Source: Oscillospiraceae bacterium | Lineage (GTDB): Bacteria > Bacillota > Clostridia > Oscillospirales > Acutalibacteraceae | NCBI GenBank assembly: GCA_031266365.1 | Contig: JAISBE010000003.1 | Coordinates: 186,001 to 250,000 of the forward strand | Length of the DNA: 64,000 nt | Reading direction: 5' to 3' | Part shown: piece by piece, positions 43,306 to 52,278 of the stretch | Layout of the letters: every line of letters starts with the position of its first letter | Numbering within the stretch: position 1 is the stretch's first letter | The notes under the pieces: generated by a model | Databases searched by the model: none | What the model saw: the letters and a program-made list of their open reading frames with translations, nothing else | What the model was told of the DNA's origin: nothing | Made by a program: the position numbers and the translations under genes

Positions 43306-44364
43306 TTACCCTCTATATTGGATCAAGAATTTGTTATTGCAATCGAAATGGTTGTCGATTTTCTCCCTTAGTTCAATCAAGTATGAGAATTTATCTTCCA
43401 TAAATATATTGCTGCCGATGTAAAAATCCAAGTGACCATTTTTATTGAAAGATTTTTTAAACGCAAAGAGATTATCTCCTTGATTAATTCCTCCTCCTAA
43501 GTGAAATTTACTAATTCCATGTTCTGCAGCCCAAACGGCAACTTTGTATAATAAAAGATTCCCTGGAGCTAAATTTCGAAAATCTCTTTTTGTTCCCGAA
43601 AGATGATAATGAGCGCTGTGGGCATTAAATAAAATTATTGCCGAGCTGATGATTTCCCCTTGATGTCTCGCGTGGAAAAATAAAAAATTGTCTTTCAAAT
43701 TTTCGATCAAATATCTAAAATACGTTTTGTCAAAGTAATAGTAACTATTAGCTTGATTTGCGTCCATAGTTTCGTTGTAAATTTTCAAAAATGCATCTAA
43801 ATTTTCTCCTTTATCGAAGTCTATGTTTATCTCGCTATTCATCGCTTTGCGGACCATATTACGATTTTTGCTTGTCATGTTTTCCATTATCTTTTCAGGC
43901 GACGTCGTGTCCATATAAATTGTTGATTTATGCTTCAAAATATTGCAAAATTTTTCCACAAATTTTTGATTTTGTAGTAAAGGGTGAAACCTTATAAATT
44001 GGCTTACAATTCGATTTTCGACGCAGTATTCTTGCAAGCTTGCAAAAAAAGAGTGCAGACTGCTGTTGGTTACCTGCCCTTCGTATAGAAATCCTCCGTA
44101 ACCGTAGGGCGTGGAAAAGTCGAATAATTGCTCCTTTGCAAGATATCCCCTAAATTCCGGTGCATCTGCGATATCCTGCTTCATAACAACGTAGCCTATT
44201 TCGCAGTTTTCATCGCGATAATAAGCAAAGAGTGGTTCACCGTCTCCGTGTAACGTAAGTGCTGAAACATAGGCGTTTAGGTAATATACATCTTTTTTGG
44301 AAAAGCGCTCAGTGATTTCAAGCCATTTGGAATGATTTTCTTTTTTTATAATTTCGAACGTCAA
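43306..44364 (-). CDS. FemAB-like / GNAT-fold acyltransferase
   Basis: The 352-residue protein has the double GNAT fold of FemAB and the BioF2-like family: MVRKAMNSEIN, FLKIYNETMDANQAN, and the C-terminal HYHLSGTKRDFRNLAPGNLL and KFHLGGG. Such enzymes transfer an aminoacyl or acyl group to peptidoglycan precursors or surface sugars. Its closeness to the nonulosonate genes allows a role in sugar modification, but that is inference. It lies 12 bases downstream of ftsQ/divIB, so cotranscription is likely. Confidence 0.8.
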   Translation of the reverse strand: MTFEIIKKENHSKWLEITERFSKKDVYYLNAYVSALTLHGDGEPLFAYYRDENCEIGYVVMKQDIADAPEFRGYLAKEQLFDFSTPYGYGGFLYEGQVTNSSLHSFFASLQEYCVENRIVSQFIRFHPLLQNQKFVEKFCNILKHKSTIYMDTTSPEKIMENMTSKNRNMVRKAMNSEINIDFDKGENLDAFLKIYNETMDANQANSYYYFDKTYFRYLIENLKDNFLFFHARHQGEIISSAIILFNAHSAHYHLSGTKRDFRNLAPGNLLLYKVAVWAAEHGISKFHLGGGINQGDNLFAFKKSFNKNGHLDFYIGSNIFMEDKFSYLIELREKIDNHFDCNNKFLIQYRG

Positions 44365-44376
44365 TTTTTAGCTCCT

Positions 44377-45294
44377 TTATTTATCATTTTCCGGCTTAAA
44401 ATAAGATCTTCCATTTTTAGGAATGCTGGATAGGTCTAGAGTCCCAATTTCTTCTGAATTTATTTTATTTTTAATAATATGTGCTGCCGTGTGAATTTTG
44501 TAAGACAAATTTTCAGAGTCTCCCAGAATTACGGTTATCCTATCTTGAAATTGAAAGCTCAATTGATCAAGGTTTGAGAGATCAATTGTGCTTATATCAT
44601 TGAGATCATTTTTTGAAAAAAGGCTGGTAATTTCATCCATAACGCAACTTATATTTTGATTTTTATATTTTAATTTTGAGCAAAGAATAGCATTTTCCGG
44701 ATCAATTCCCTTAATAAGGGGTAGCCCTGAAATTTTTTGATCCACAAATTCCAAAATGCGCCTGCTGGAACTGATCACTATATATTTAGGTTTTTCTGAT
44801 TTTGCCTGACTTTCAATGTTGAGATCATTTTCGGTTTTTGCTTCGTCAGTGTTTGTTTGAGAATTTTCTAAGTAAGCCGGATTTTCTATTAATCCTGCCG
44901 GAACCGCTTCTTCTAGCTTGATTTTAAGTTTACGGGGGATGCATCTCTTTATTTCTGCAGATTCAATGTAAGGAAATTTGCTCTCTATTTTTTCTTTGGC
45001 TGAGTTTATATCGCATAAAAATAAATTTTCGCCTTGTTTTAGGTTACTTATCTCAAGTACTTCTGATATTTCGTATCTTGTATTGCCTAAAACTTCTATT
45101 TTATTGACCTTAAAAATGGCCATAAAGGCTGCAAATATCCCAAAAGCTAAAATTGACATAACAAAAATTAGAGCAAATACTATCTTTATTCTTCGCAGTG
45201 CTAAGCTATGTGATCTTTTTTTAATTTTCCTGGATTTATGTGTTATAGTTCTAGGTTTTGAGATTCTTTTGCTATTTAATTCTCTCACATTCAT
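44377..45294 (-). CDS. divIB: Cell-division protein DivIB/FtsQ
   Basis: A 305-residue bitopic membrane protein with a basic cytoplasmic tail, one transmembrane helix (IVFALIFVMSILAFGIFAAF, about residues 33-55), a POTRA domain (FKVNKIEVLGNTRYEISEVL) and the FtsQ/DivIB beta domain. The POTRA is interrupted by a low-complexity segment rich in Asn, Glu and Lys (residues about 145-168). DivIB bridges FtsL and FtsB/DivIC in the divisome. Confidence 0.88.
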   Translation of the reverse strand: MNVRELNSKRISKPRTITHKSRKIKKRSHSLALRRIKIVFALIFVMSILAFGIFAAFMAIFKVNKIEVLGNTRYEISEVLEISNLKQGENLFLCDINSAKEKIESKFPYIESAEIKRCIPRKLKIKLEEAVPAGLIENPAYLENSQTNTDEAKTENDLNIESQAKSEKPKYIVISSSRRILEFVDQKISGLPLIKGIDPENAILCSKLKYKNQNISCVMDEITSLFSKNDLNDISTIDLSNLDQLSFQFQDRITVILGDSENLSYKIHTAAHIIKNKINSEEIGTLDLSSIPKNGRSYFKPENDK

Positions 45295-45562
45295 TTATAT
45301 CGATCCTCTTGGCAACTTTCATTCTCAATTTGCTGAATTGGTAATCTTGAAAAAGCTGAAAACATAAACCAATTTTTTCAATATATCATCATTAAAAACG
45401 CGTATTGAGATTTATCCAAAGTTAAAAATTTTTTCTTTGAAGCATTTATATGAAAGTAAGCAAAATTGCAACCGATAAAGCAAACTGCAAAAATTATTCA
45501 AATATTATTGTTTATATATAAAACATATTTGATATTTATTAATTTTTTGCAGTTTTGAGCTA

Positions 45563-47218
45563 TTATTTGTAATGCTTTCTAATATTGCGGTGTAGATGCT
45601 CATTTTTTGAAATGTGAGTACTTTTAATTTGGTATAAAACAGTAGTAATGGGGTAACCACAAATTTTACAGTTTTTCATTTGTCTAACTATCTGTTGAGC
45701 TTTTGTTCTGGGAACAGCAATCGTGGCCTTTTTATCAAAAATTTCTATTTTACCAATTTCTTTACCTGTGATGCCGGACTGCCCAGTAATCGCTCCAACG
45801 ATATGGTTTGGTTCAACGTGGTGAGCTCTCCCCACATCTATGACGATTTTTTGATAAACATCTTTTTCAAGATAAGTAGCAGTAGGTTTAACTTCAAGTA
45901 GCTTGATATTTTTAAGATTTTTATCTTTTTGTTCAAAATAACTTTCAAGAGCAGCTGTGGCAATGCGGGATAGATCGTACCCTTTGCTTAGGAGATCGCT
46001 CAACATGGTTTTATAATCGGAATCGTCGGACGTGCTTTTCAACTTATCTTCGATCTCATTTATGTTATTTAAGTATCGATTTTTTCTGATATCATCTGCT
46101 TTAGGCAGTTTTTCTTCTTTTATTCTAGATTTCACAAAACGCCCTATCCGCGTAAGCATTTCAACTTGGCTTCTTCCGCTGCAAATTGTGATAGCCATCC
46201 CCGATTTGCCAGCCCGCCCAGTTCGGCCTATTCTGTGAACATAATATTCAACGTTTTGTGGAATATCGTAATTTATAACATAATCTATATCATTGACATC
46301 TATCCCCCGAGCGGCGACATCTGTTGCTATTAAAATTTCAAGGTTGCCCTGTTTAAATAAATTCATAACTGAATTGCGTTGACTCTGTTTCATATCTCCG
46401 TGTAAGCTTTCAACTTTGAAATGATTGCTTTGGAGATAAGATGAAAGGACATCGACCATTTTTTTTGTATTACAGAAAATTATTGAGCGCTTAGGGCAGT
46501 AATATAGCAATAAAAGGCACAAAGCATCAATTTTTTGACTTGAGTGCACGTTGTAGTAGCACTGTGAAATATTTTCAACCGTCACCTGCCTTTTATTGAT
46601 TTCAATCAATTTGGGTTGTTTTTGAAATTTTTTTGTTAATATTAAAATTTCAGGCGGCATAGTGGCCGAAAATAAAATAGTCTGTCTTTGTTCTGGGGCG
46701 TCCTGTAGTATTGTTTCGATATCATCGCGAAATCCCATGCTTAACATTTCGTCAGCTTCATCTAAGACTATCATTTTTAAACCTTGAAGGTTAAGCGTCT
46801 TTCTTCTGAGATGGTCCATAACGCGCCCAGGTGTCCCAACGACAATATTTGCCGTTTTTAAACGGGATATCTGGTTGATCATAGCAACGCCGCCATAAAT
46901 ATCGACGACTTTAATCTCTCTTTTGAATTTACTAAGGTTTAGGATTTCGTTTGAAGCCTGTACGGCAAGCTCGCGGGTTGGGCATAAAATCAGCACTTGT
47001 ACTTCGTTTTTCTGAGAATCTATCGATTCAACTGCGGGAATACCAAAAGCTAAAGTTTTGCCTGTCCCTGTTTGAGATCTGCCTATTACATCGTTCCCTT
47101 CTTTTATAATGGGTATCGCTTTCCACTGAATTTCTGTTGCATCGGTAAAACCCATGGCATCTATAGCTGAATTTATCTCAGATGAAAGCGAGAGTTCTTT
47201 GAATGGTAATTGACTCAT
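45563..47218 (-). CDS. DEAD-box RNA helicase with DbpA-type C-terminal domain
   Basis: The 551-residue helicase has the Q motif (FTDATEIQWKAIP), motif I (SQTGTGKT), PTRELA, DEAD (VLDEADEMLS), SAT, and HRIGRTGRAG. The C-terminal domain (VDVGRAHHVEPNHIVGAITG) is the RNA-recognition-like DbpA domain, as in CshA/DeaD proteins. It remodels ribosomal or messenger RNA and may aid cold growth. Ends with an unusual basic tail. Apparently monocistronic. Confidence 0.92.
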   Translation of the reverse strand: MSQLPFKELSLSSEINSAIDAMGFTDATEIQWKAIPIIKEGNDVIGRSQTGTGKTLAFGIPAVESIDSQKNEVQVLILCPTRELAVQASNEILNLSKFKREIKVVDIYGGVAMINQISRLKTANIVVGTPGRVMDHLRRKTLNLQGLKMIVLDEADEMLSMGFRDDIETILQDAPEQRQTILFSATMPPEILILTKKFQKQPKLIEINKRQVTVENISQCYYNVHSSQKIDALCLLLLYYCPKRSIIFCNTKKMVDVLSSYLQSNHFKVESLHGDMKQSQRNSVMNLFKQGNLEILIATDVAARGIDVNDIDYVINYDIPQNVEYYVHRIGRTGRAGKSGMAITICSGRSQVEMLTRIGRFVKSRIKEEKLPKADDIRKNRYLNNINEIEDKLKSTSDDSDYKTMLSDLLSKGYDLSRIATAALESYFEQKDKNLKNIKLLEVKPTATYLEKDVYQKIVIDVGRAHHVEPNHIVGAITGQSGITGKEIGKIEIFDKKATIAVPRTKAQQIVRQMKNCKICGYPITTVLYQIKSTHISKNEHLHRNIRKHYK

Positions 47219-47513
47219 TTTTTTCCTCTTTCTTAATAAAAAGTAATTATATTTATTTGCAAAATTAATTTTAATTTAAAGTGTAATGCTTTTATAATCG
47301 AATTTTTTAAGCAAAACGTTTGGTGTTTATGCATTTTTTAAAATTATGAAAGTTCACATAATTTAAATTACCTGTACTATTATGAGCTTTATTGCCTTAA
47401 AAGTCAACAAAATTTTATGGCAAGTTAACTGCCTCATAGCGATTGATTGGTGGTGCAATTTATATTTTTATTATGCTGCTTGAGTTTTGAGGTGGTTGTA
47501 AATTATCCTGTGT

Positions 47514-47541
47514 TTGCCTTTTTTGATCTGTGTGATACAAT
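47514..47541 (+). promoter_or_regulatory. Promoter of the amidohydrolase gene
   Basis: TTGCCT (47514-47519), 16-base spacer, TACAAT (47536-47541) with extended TGA. The rest of 47219-47585 is AT-rich and without recognisable gene. Confidence 0.5.
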
Positions 47542-47585
47542 AATATTTGCTTAACAATTGAATAATTTAATAAAGGAGATAAAAA

Positions 47586-48863
47586 GTGAATATTAGATTC
47601 TATAATGGGCTGATTTGTAGTATGGCTAAAAAAATAGAGATCACAAGTGATGAGGAGATTTGGGTTAAGGAGAATAAGATTGCATATTTGGGGCCTGCGA
47701 AATCCTCAGATTTTAAATTCGATCGAGAAATAGATCTTAAAGGTAATCTTTTAATGCCAGGGTTTAAAAATGCCCATGCGCATTCAGCTATGACGTTTTT
47801 AAGATCTAAAGCAGATGATTTGCCGCTGATGGACTGGTTAAATTACAAAATTTTTCCTATGGAAGCTAAGCTTAAAAGTGAGCATGTTTATTATTTTAGC
47901 TTACTTGCTATTTTGGAATACCTGACGAGTGGAATCACTGCTGTTATGGATATGTATTTTTTTCAGGACGAAATGGTAAAGGCTTCTATCGATGTGGGCT
48001 TTCGTTCGGTAATTGTTAGTGGAACTTGTGGTGAAGATTTAAACTGCGTAAAAAAAATGGAGCAAGATTACCTTAAATTTAACAAAATACATGAACTTAT
48101 TTCCGCATTAATTGGATTTCATGCGGAGTATAGCAATTCTAACGAGATGCTTAAATGTATATCTCAAGTGGCCCAGAAACATAAAGCTCCTGTTTTTACA
48201 CATAATTCCGAAAGTAAAAGAGAGGTTGATGATTGTATAAAAAAGTCTGGCATGACACCCACAGAATATTTAAATAGCTTGGGTTTATTCGATTTCGGTG
48301 GAGGTTGTTTTCATTGCGTGCATCTTTCGGAGAACGATTTTGAAATATTCAAGCAAAAAGGGATTGCCGCTATATCCTGTCCTGGCTCGAACTGTAAGCT
48401 TGCCAGTGGTATTGCCCCAGTAAGCGATATGCTAAATTTTGGTATTAAAGTTGCCTTAGGCACAGATGGTCCGGCAAGCAACAACGCATTAGATATGTTT
48501 AGAGAAATGTTCACAGTCACGGCGCTGCAAAAAATTCGCAATGCAGATGCCGCCTCTCTAGATGCAATAAAAGTTTTGGAAATGGCAACAAAGTTTGGAG
48601 CAAGGGTGATGGGTCTTGAAGATTGCGATAGTTTAGCTCCCGGTAAATTAGCGGATTTAATAGTTATAGATCTGCAGCAACCCAATATGCAACCTTTAAA
48701 TAATGTACTCAAAAATTTGGTTTATTCAGGTAGCAAACAAAATGTGAAATTAACTATGATAAACGGGAGAATACTTTATGAAAATGGTGTATTTAATGTT
48801 AGTGTAGACCCGGAGAAAATTTATAAAACAGTTAATGAGATGAACTCTTATTATAAAAATTAA
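47586..48863 (+). CDS. Amidohydrolase, probable MTA/SAH or related deaminase
   Basis: The 425-residue protein is a metal-dependent amidohydrolase of the TRZ/ATZ (cytosine deaminase-like) branch: GFKNAHAHSAM near residue 60 (metal His pair), GFHAEYSNS, FTHNSESKREVDDC, and LGTDGPASNNALDMF with the metal Asp. It resembles 5-methylthioadenosine/S-adenosylhomocysteine deaminases, but substrate cannot be fixed from sequence. Start is GTG (47586) after AAAGGAGAT. Confidence 0.82.
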   Translation: MNIRFYNGLICSMAKKIEITSDEEIWVKENKIAYLGPAKSSDFKFDREIDLKGNLLMPGFKNAHAHSAMTFLRSKADDLPLMDWLNYKIFPMEAKLKSEHVYYFSLLAILEYLTSGITAVMDMYFFQDEMVKASIDVGFRSVIVSGTCGEDLNCVKKMEQDYLKFNKIHELISALIGFHAEYSNSNEMLKCISQVAQKHKAPVFTHNSESKREVDDCIKKSGMTPTEYLNSLGLFDFGGGCFHCVHLSENDFEIFKQKGIAAISCPGSNCKLASGIAPVSDMLNFGIKVALGTDGPASNNALDMFREMFTVTALQKIRNADAASLDAIKVLEMATKFGARVMGLEDCDSLAPGKLADLIVIDLQQPNMQPLNNVLKNLVYSGSKQNVKLTMINGRILYENGVFNVSVDPEKIYKTVNEMNSYYKN

Positions 48864-48988
48864 ATAAAAACTATTTATAAAGATATTATAAGCTAAAATT
48901 TATTCTCTATTCACAATGAAGTAATTGCGTATACCTCAAACCTTAACCGCAATACAGCACATGGGCATAAATTAGCCGACCAATGTGT

Positions 48989-49045
48989 GCGCAACGGCCA
49001 TTTGAGGCGATTGACGTTACTTTAGTCGCCAAATTGCTGTTGCGC
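48989..49045. repeat. Imperfect 57-nt palindrome, G+C rich
   Basis: GCGCAAC (48989-48995) and GTTGCGC (49039-49045) form the base of a long stem that continues with GGCGA/TCGCC. It is followed on the plus strand by TGTTATTTTC. It may end the amidohydrolase transcript or be a relic of the degraded secreted genes next door. Nothing else is seen in 48864-49147. Confidence 0.35.
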
Positions 49046-49147
49046 TGTTATTTTCGTCGTCAATTGGCCATTGCTTTGGCGCTTTAACTGTCAAGTATTG
49101 CCTATTTTATCTAAATATTATATCAGGTTTGGGATATTTAGTCCTCA

Positions 49148-49770
49148 TCAACCACCTAAAAGGCCATTTAAGCGCCAGGCTAACTGCAGGGGACACTTAG
49201 AGCCAGGGTTCATTCTATAGGGTGTTACACTATCATCTGAACTTCGGTGTACCCAGATACATGGTTTTACTCGGCCGCCGTCCATCACAGGACTGCAATC
49301 GAAAATACAAGTGGGCGTGCCATCATCAGATACAGTAAAATCGCCTGGAAGTGGTACACTTCCTTTGTCCACAGTAAATGGCGATTGCGCCAGTGCTGCA
49401 GCCGGGTCTTCCCCATGAAGTAGATCATTCGCTACTCTAACCTGCTTTGATACTGGAGACTCAGATAGCGTTACTAATCCAGCATCATCGATTGTTGCAA
49501 TTGGTTGTGCTGCGTCTGGGCTTAGAATGAAGTATGTTTCAGTACCTGTGACAGTAGTGGCGTCGGAAAAAGTTTGAACTAGAAGCCGGTATGCAGGAAA
49601 ATTATGAACAGTTACATTGGCGGATGGTGAATTTGCGGTTAAATTTACGGTCTGTATTAACGTGCTGCTTAGCTCCGATGTTGATAAGGGTCCAGTTCAG
49701 CCCTGGCGATATTTTCATTGGAGACGCCAAAAAAGAGTGCTACAGCTGTTAATTGCGAGTTAATCAGATT
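49148..49770 (-). pseudogene. Degraded secreted protein, paralogue of 50789-51943
   Basis: A signal-peptide-like segment (SQLTAVALFFGVSNENIA near 49710-49760) stands in one frame and soon ends; the body continues in another frame with a stop (TGA) upstream. The body carries the family block seen in the intact paralogue: YFILSPDAAQP, LVTLSESPVSKQVRV, DPAAALAQSPF, then a Cys-containing C-terminus ending RLNGLLGG. No good ribosome site is left. It appears inactivated by a frameshift at its N-terminus. Confidence 0.6.
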
Positions 49771-49881
49771 TAAAGGCAGTGCACCGTTGATCCTTGGCCC
49801 TCAGATTGATGACAGAACGGTAAAAGTTGCACTGCTCTTACCGCATTTTCGACTAGCGGTTCAGCATTAGGTACCCTAGTT

Positions 49882-50637
49882 TTACCAGAGCTCCTCGACG
49901 CACCACTGCTGGTTGCGAATTCCGTCTGCGGTGCGTCGTTGCGATGCCTCGTTGTAAACAGAAAGTCGCTCAATAAATAACCCGCTATCTACACGTATAC
50001 CTCTTTCTGCTGTTTCATCCTCAAATATATGTTCATGAATGTCAAAATCAAAGTACGGGGCACCGTCAACAGCAAAATTAGAAAAATCCGGGCCCTCTGG
50101 ATATAATGGTACGCCATTTATTACTAAAACGAACGGAGAACTGCGCAATTGGCCATTTTCAACATGGTCGAGCTGTTGCCCATTATAAAATCTTTGCAAA
50201 TAAGAAGCCGGTGATTCTTTTACAGTCAAAATACCTGTATCAAGATTCAACTTCACGGCTGGTTTTGAGGCATCTGGGCTTAAAAAAACTTTTGGTTCGC
50301 TGCCAGGCTCATGAAACAATATCTTATAGGCATAGTGATCTTCACATGTTATTGAGATTTGTGACCGATCTACGTTCCCTTCGAATACCGTTGGTGCAAA
50401 TATGGTTAGCTCTGGCGCCGTCTGCGCCGAATCTTAATCTAGGCCGTGTATAGTGAAATTTAACGAAGACGTACCTGATTTATTCTCGAGGTCAAAAATC
50501 ATCTTAGTACCTATGTTTTCATAACTTGATGCCAAAACTACAGCGGCATCTTCCGCTTTAACCAGCGGATTGCCAAGTGATAGCGTCCCTGTTAGGGCTA
50601 GGCTCAGTGCCAAAAGTGAAGATTTAAATTTTTTCAT
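49882..50637 (-). pseudogene. Secreted protein interrupted by one in-frame TAA, paralogue of 50789-51943
   Basis: ATG 50635-50637 follows AAAGGAG and encodes MKKFKSSLLALSLALTG, a signal peptide also used by the neighbour. The frame reaches TAA at 50434-50436 and then continues open in the same phase for 184 codons to the stop at 49882. The downstream half has the family block (VFLSPDASKP, GILTVKESPASY, SSPFVLVING). A single nonsense change thus splits an otherwise complete gene of about 250 codons. Confidence 0.65.
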
Positions 50638-50788
50638 TGAATAACTACTCCTTTTAATTATTAATTTTTGTTTTATCAGCTTTATCACGTTTATGCAACT
50701 GACTTAAAGTGCTAAACTATAATATGGTGGTGCTATACGCGCAAAATTGTTTTTGATTAGCAGTTTCAGCTCACTTTCGGGTCTTGGG

Positions 50789-51943
50789 TCACCCGGTTAT
50801 CAGCAAATCATGCACGTTCCATGATTGATTTGTAGGTTCTCCCGGGTTTGGTGACCGCTCGCCGAAGTACAGTAGACTACTACTCATAGCTTCAATATCA
50901 CCGCATCCCAGTGCGCCTAAATCGTAATCGAATTCCATGCCGCCGGCGGGGCCTTTTCGAACCTCTATAGGTTCTATGGGCGCACCGAAGTGCAGTAAGG
51001 TATACGGTGCCAAATGTACGGGCGAACCGTGCTCGGCTGCCCGCCGTAATAGTGTCTCATAAGGACGCTGCGCCACGTGTAACGTTAGTCGGACAGCTGC
51101 CGGATCGAAAGTGACGTGCGGGCATGCTTCTTTGATCCGTCCATTGACGGACCAGCTCCCGGGTAATGTCAAGAGGCTACCTGTCAGTGATTTTATCACT
51201 CCCGGCGTCTCGGGATTGTCTTCTGTGAAGCGACGGAGAGTTAGGTCGTCGGGGAGTGTAAAGGGATATTTAGAGTTTGATCCCTCTGGCATCCGGTCAG
51301 ATACATTGCAACGCCAGCAGTTTCGCTCCTGTGCGGTTCTGCCTGGCATAAATTCGTAACCAAGCGCCCCGGTGTTTCCGTAGACTGGTAATTCGAATGG
51401 AAATTTTGCCAATTCTTCGTGTGGATCTTTTCCAGCTAGTTTTGCATTCTCACACCTTACTTTTTCTGATACAAGCGACTCCCATACGGTGAGAGTCCCA
51501 TCTTTTTCGAGTTGAACGGATGGTTCTATTTCGCTTGGGCTTAGGAAGAGGCGTGTAAAAGAATGCTGAACGGCACCATCGCTTCTATAGAGCGTGCATG
51601 TAACATAGTATGCAGGGAAACCTTCCATCTGCATTTCGGATTCAGGGCATGTTGAGGAGAGGCATCTTTCCGCCAATTTGTGGTTCCTAAGTTCGTGCGG
51701 AGAAATACCATCGTTCGGTGCGAGGGAACATAACACAAAGGAAGGAATCCCCCAAGCTGCGACGACCATCACTGAGCTGCCTGGTGGCAACGTCGAGTTT
51801 ACATACAATTTACCAGGTCGGTTTTCGTGATAATACGTCGTAATATCTGGATCTTCCACCGCATGAACCGGTGAATTGTCAAGTGATAGCGCCCCTGTTA
51901 GGGTTATGCTTAGCGCTAAAAGTGAAGATTTAAATTTTTTCAT
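50789..51943 (-). CDS. Secreted protein, intact member of a three-gene family
   Basis: The 384-residue product starts at ATG 51941-51943 after AAAGGAG and has signal peptide MKKFKSSLLALSITLTG, cut near VHA. It carries the family block (RLFLSPSEIEP, GTLTVWESLVSEKVR, DPHEELAKFPFELP) and about eight Cys in the mature part. It is the only member of three tandem paralogues without a frame break. G+C content is high against dnaE next door. No known domain is recognised. Confidence 0.72.
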   Translation of the reverse strand: MKKFKSSLLALSITLTGALSLDNSPVHAVEDPDITTYYHENRPGKLYVNSTLPPGSSVMVVAAWGIPSFVLCSLAPNDGISPHELRNHKLAERCLSSTCPESEMQMEGFPAYYVTCTLYRSDGAVQHSFTRLFLSPSEIEPSVQLEKDGTLTVWESLVSEKVRCENAKLAGKDPHEELAKFPFELPVYGNTGALGYEFMPGRTAQERNCWRCNVSDRMPEGSNSKYPFTLPDDLTLRRFTEDNPETPGVIKSLTGSLLTLPGSWSVNGRIKEACPHVTFDPAAVRLTLHVAQRPYETLLRRAAEHGSPVHLAPYTLLHFGAPIEPIEVRKGPAGGMEFDYDLGALGCGDIEAMSSSLLYFGERSPNPGEPTNQSWNVHDLLITG

Positions 51944-52208
51944 TTGACTGCTACTCCTTTTCCTTTTCATTTTTTAGTTTATCAAAGTTGATAAACTGCG
52001 TCTTTTTGAATGATTTAATTTTATCACTGATAAGATAAGTTGTCAATATAAAAAAACTGAAAATTTAAAAATGCGCTTTTTTTATATAATAAATAAATAT
52101 TTTTGGTATTATTTATATATCGTAGTATTTAGCATTTTTAACTTACGCTTTAAGGTGTTTTTGATTGTTTATTTATTTTTCAAAAAGCGTTTTTAAACAG
52201 GGTGATGT

Positions 52209-52237
52209 TTGATTAAACTTAAAGGCTGTGTTAAAAT
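52209..52237 (+). promoter_or_regulatory. Promoter of dnaE
   Basis: TTGATT (52209-52214), 17-base spacer, TAAAAT (52232-52237) with extended TGT, 42 bases before the start codon. Confidence 0.6.
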
Positions 52238-52278
52238 AAATCTTGTTCTAATCTATACCTCTTTTAGGAGGAAGTTTT

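Noticed and set aside
49770..49973. 67-codon minus-strand frame overlapping the end of the interrupted secreted gene
   Set aside because: No ribosome site, no signal peptide and no similarity to the paralogues; it is a by-product of the overlapping reading frame.
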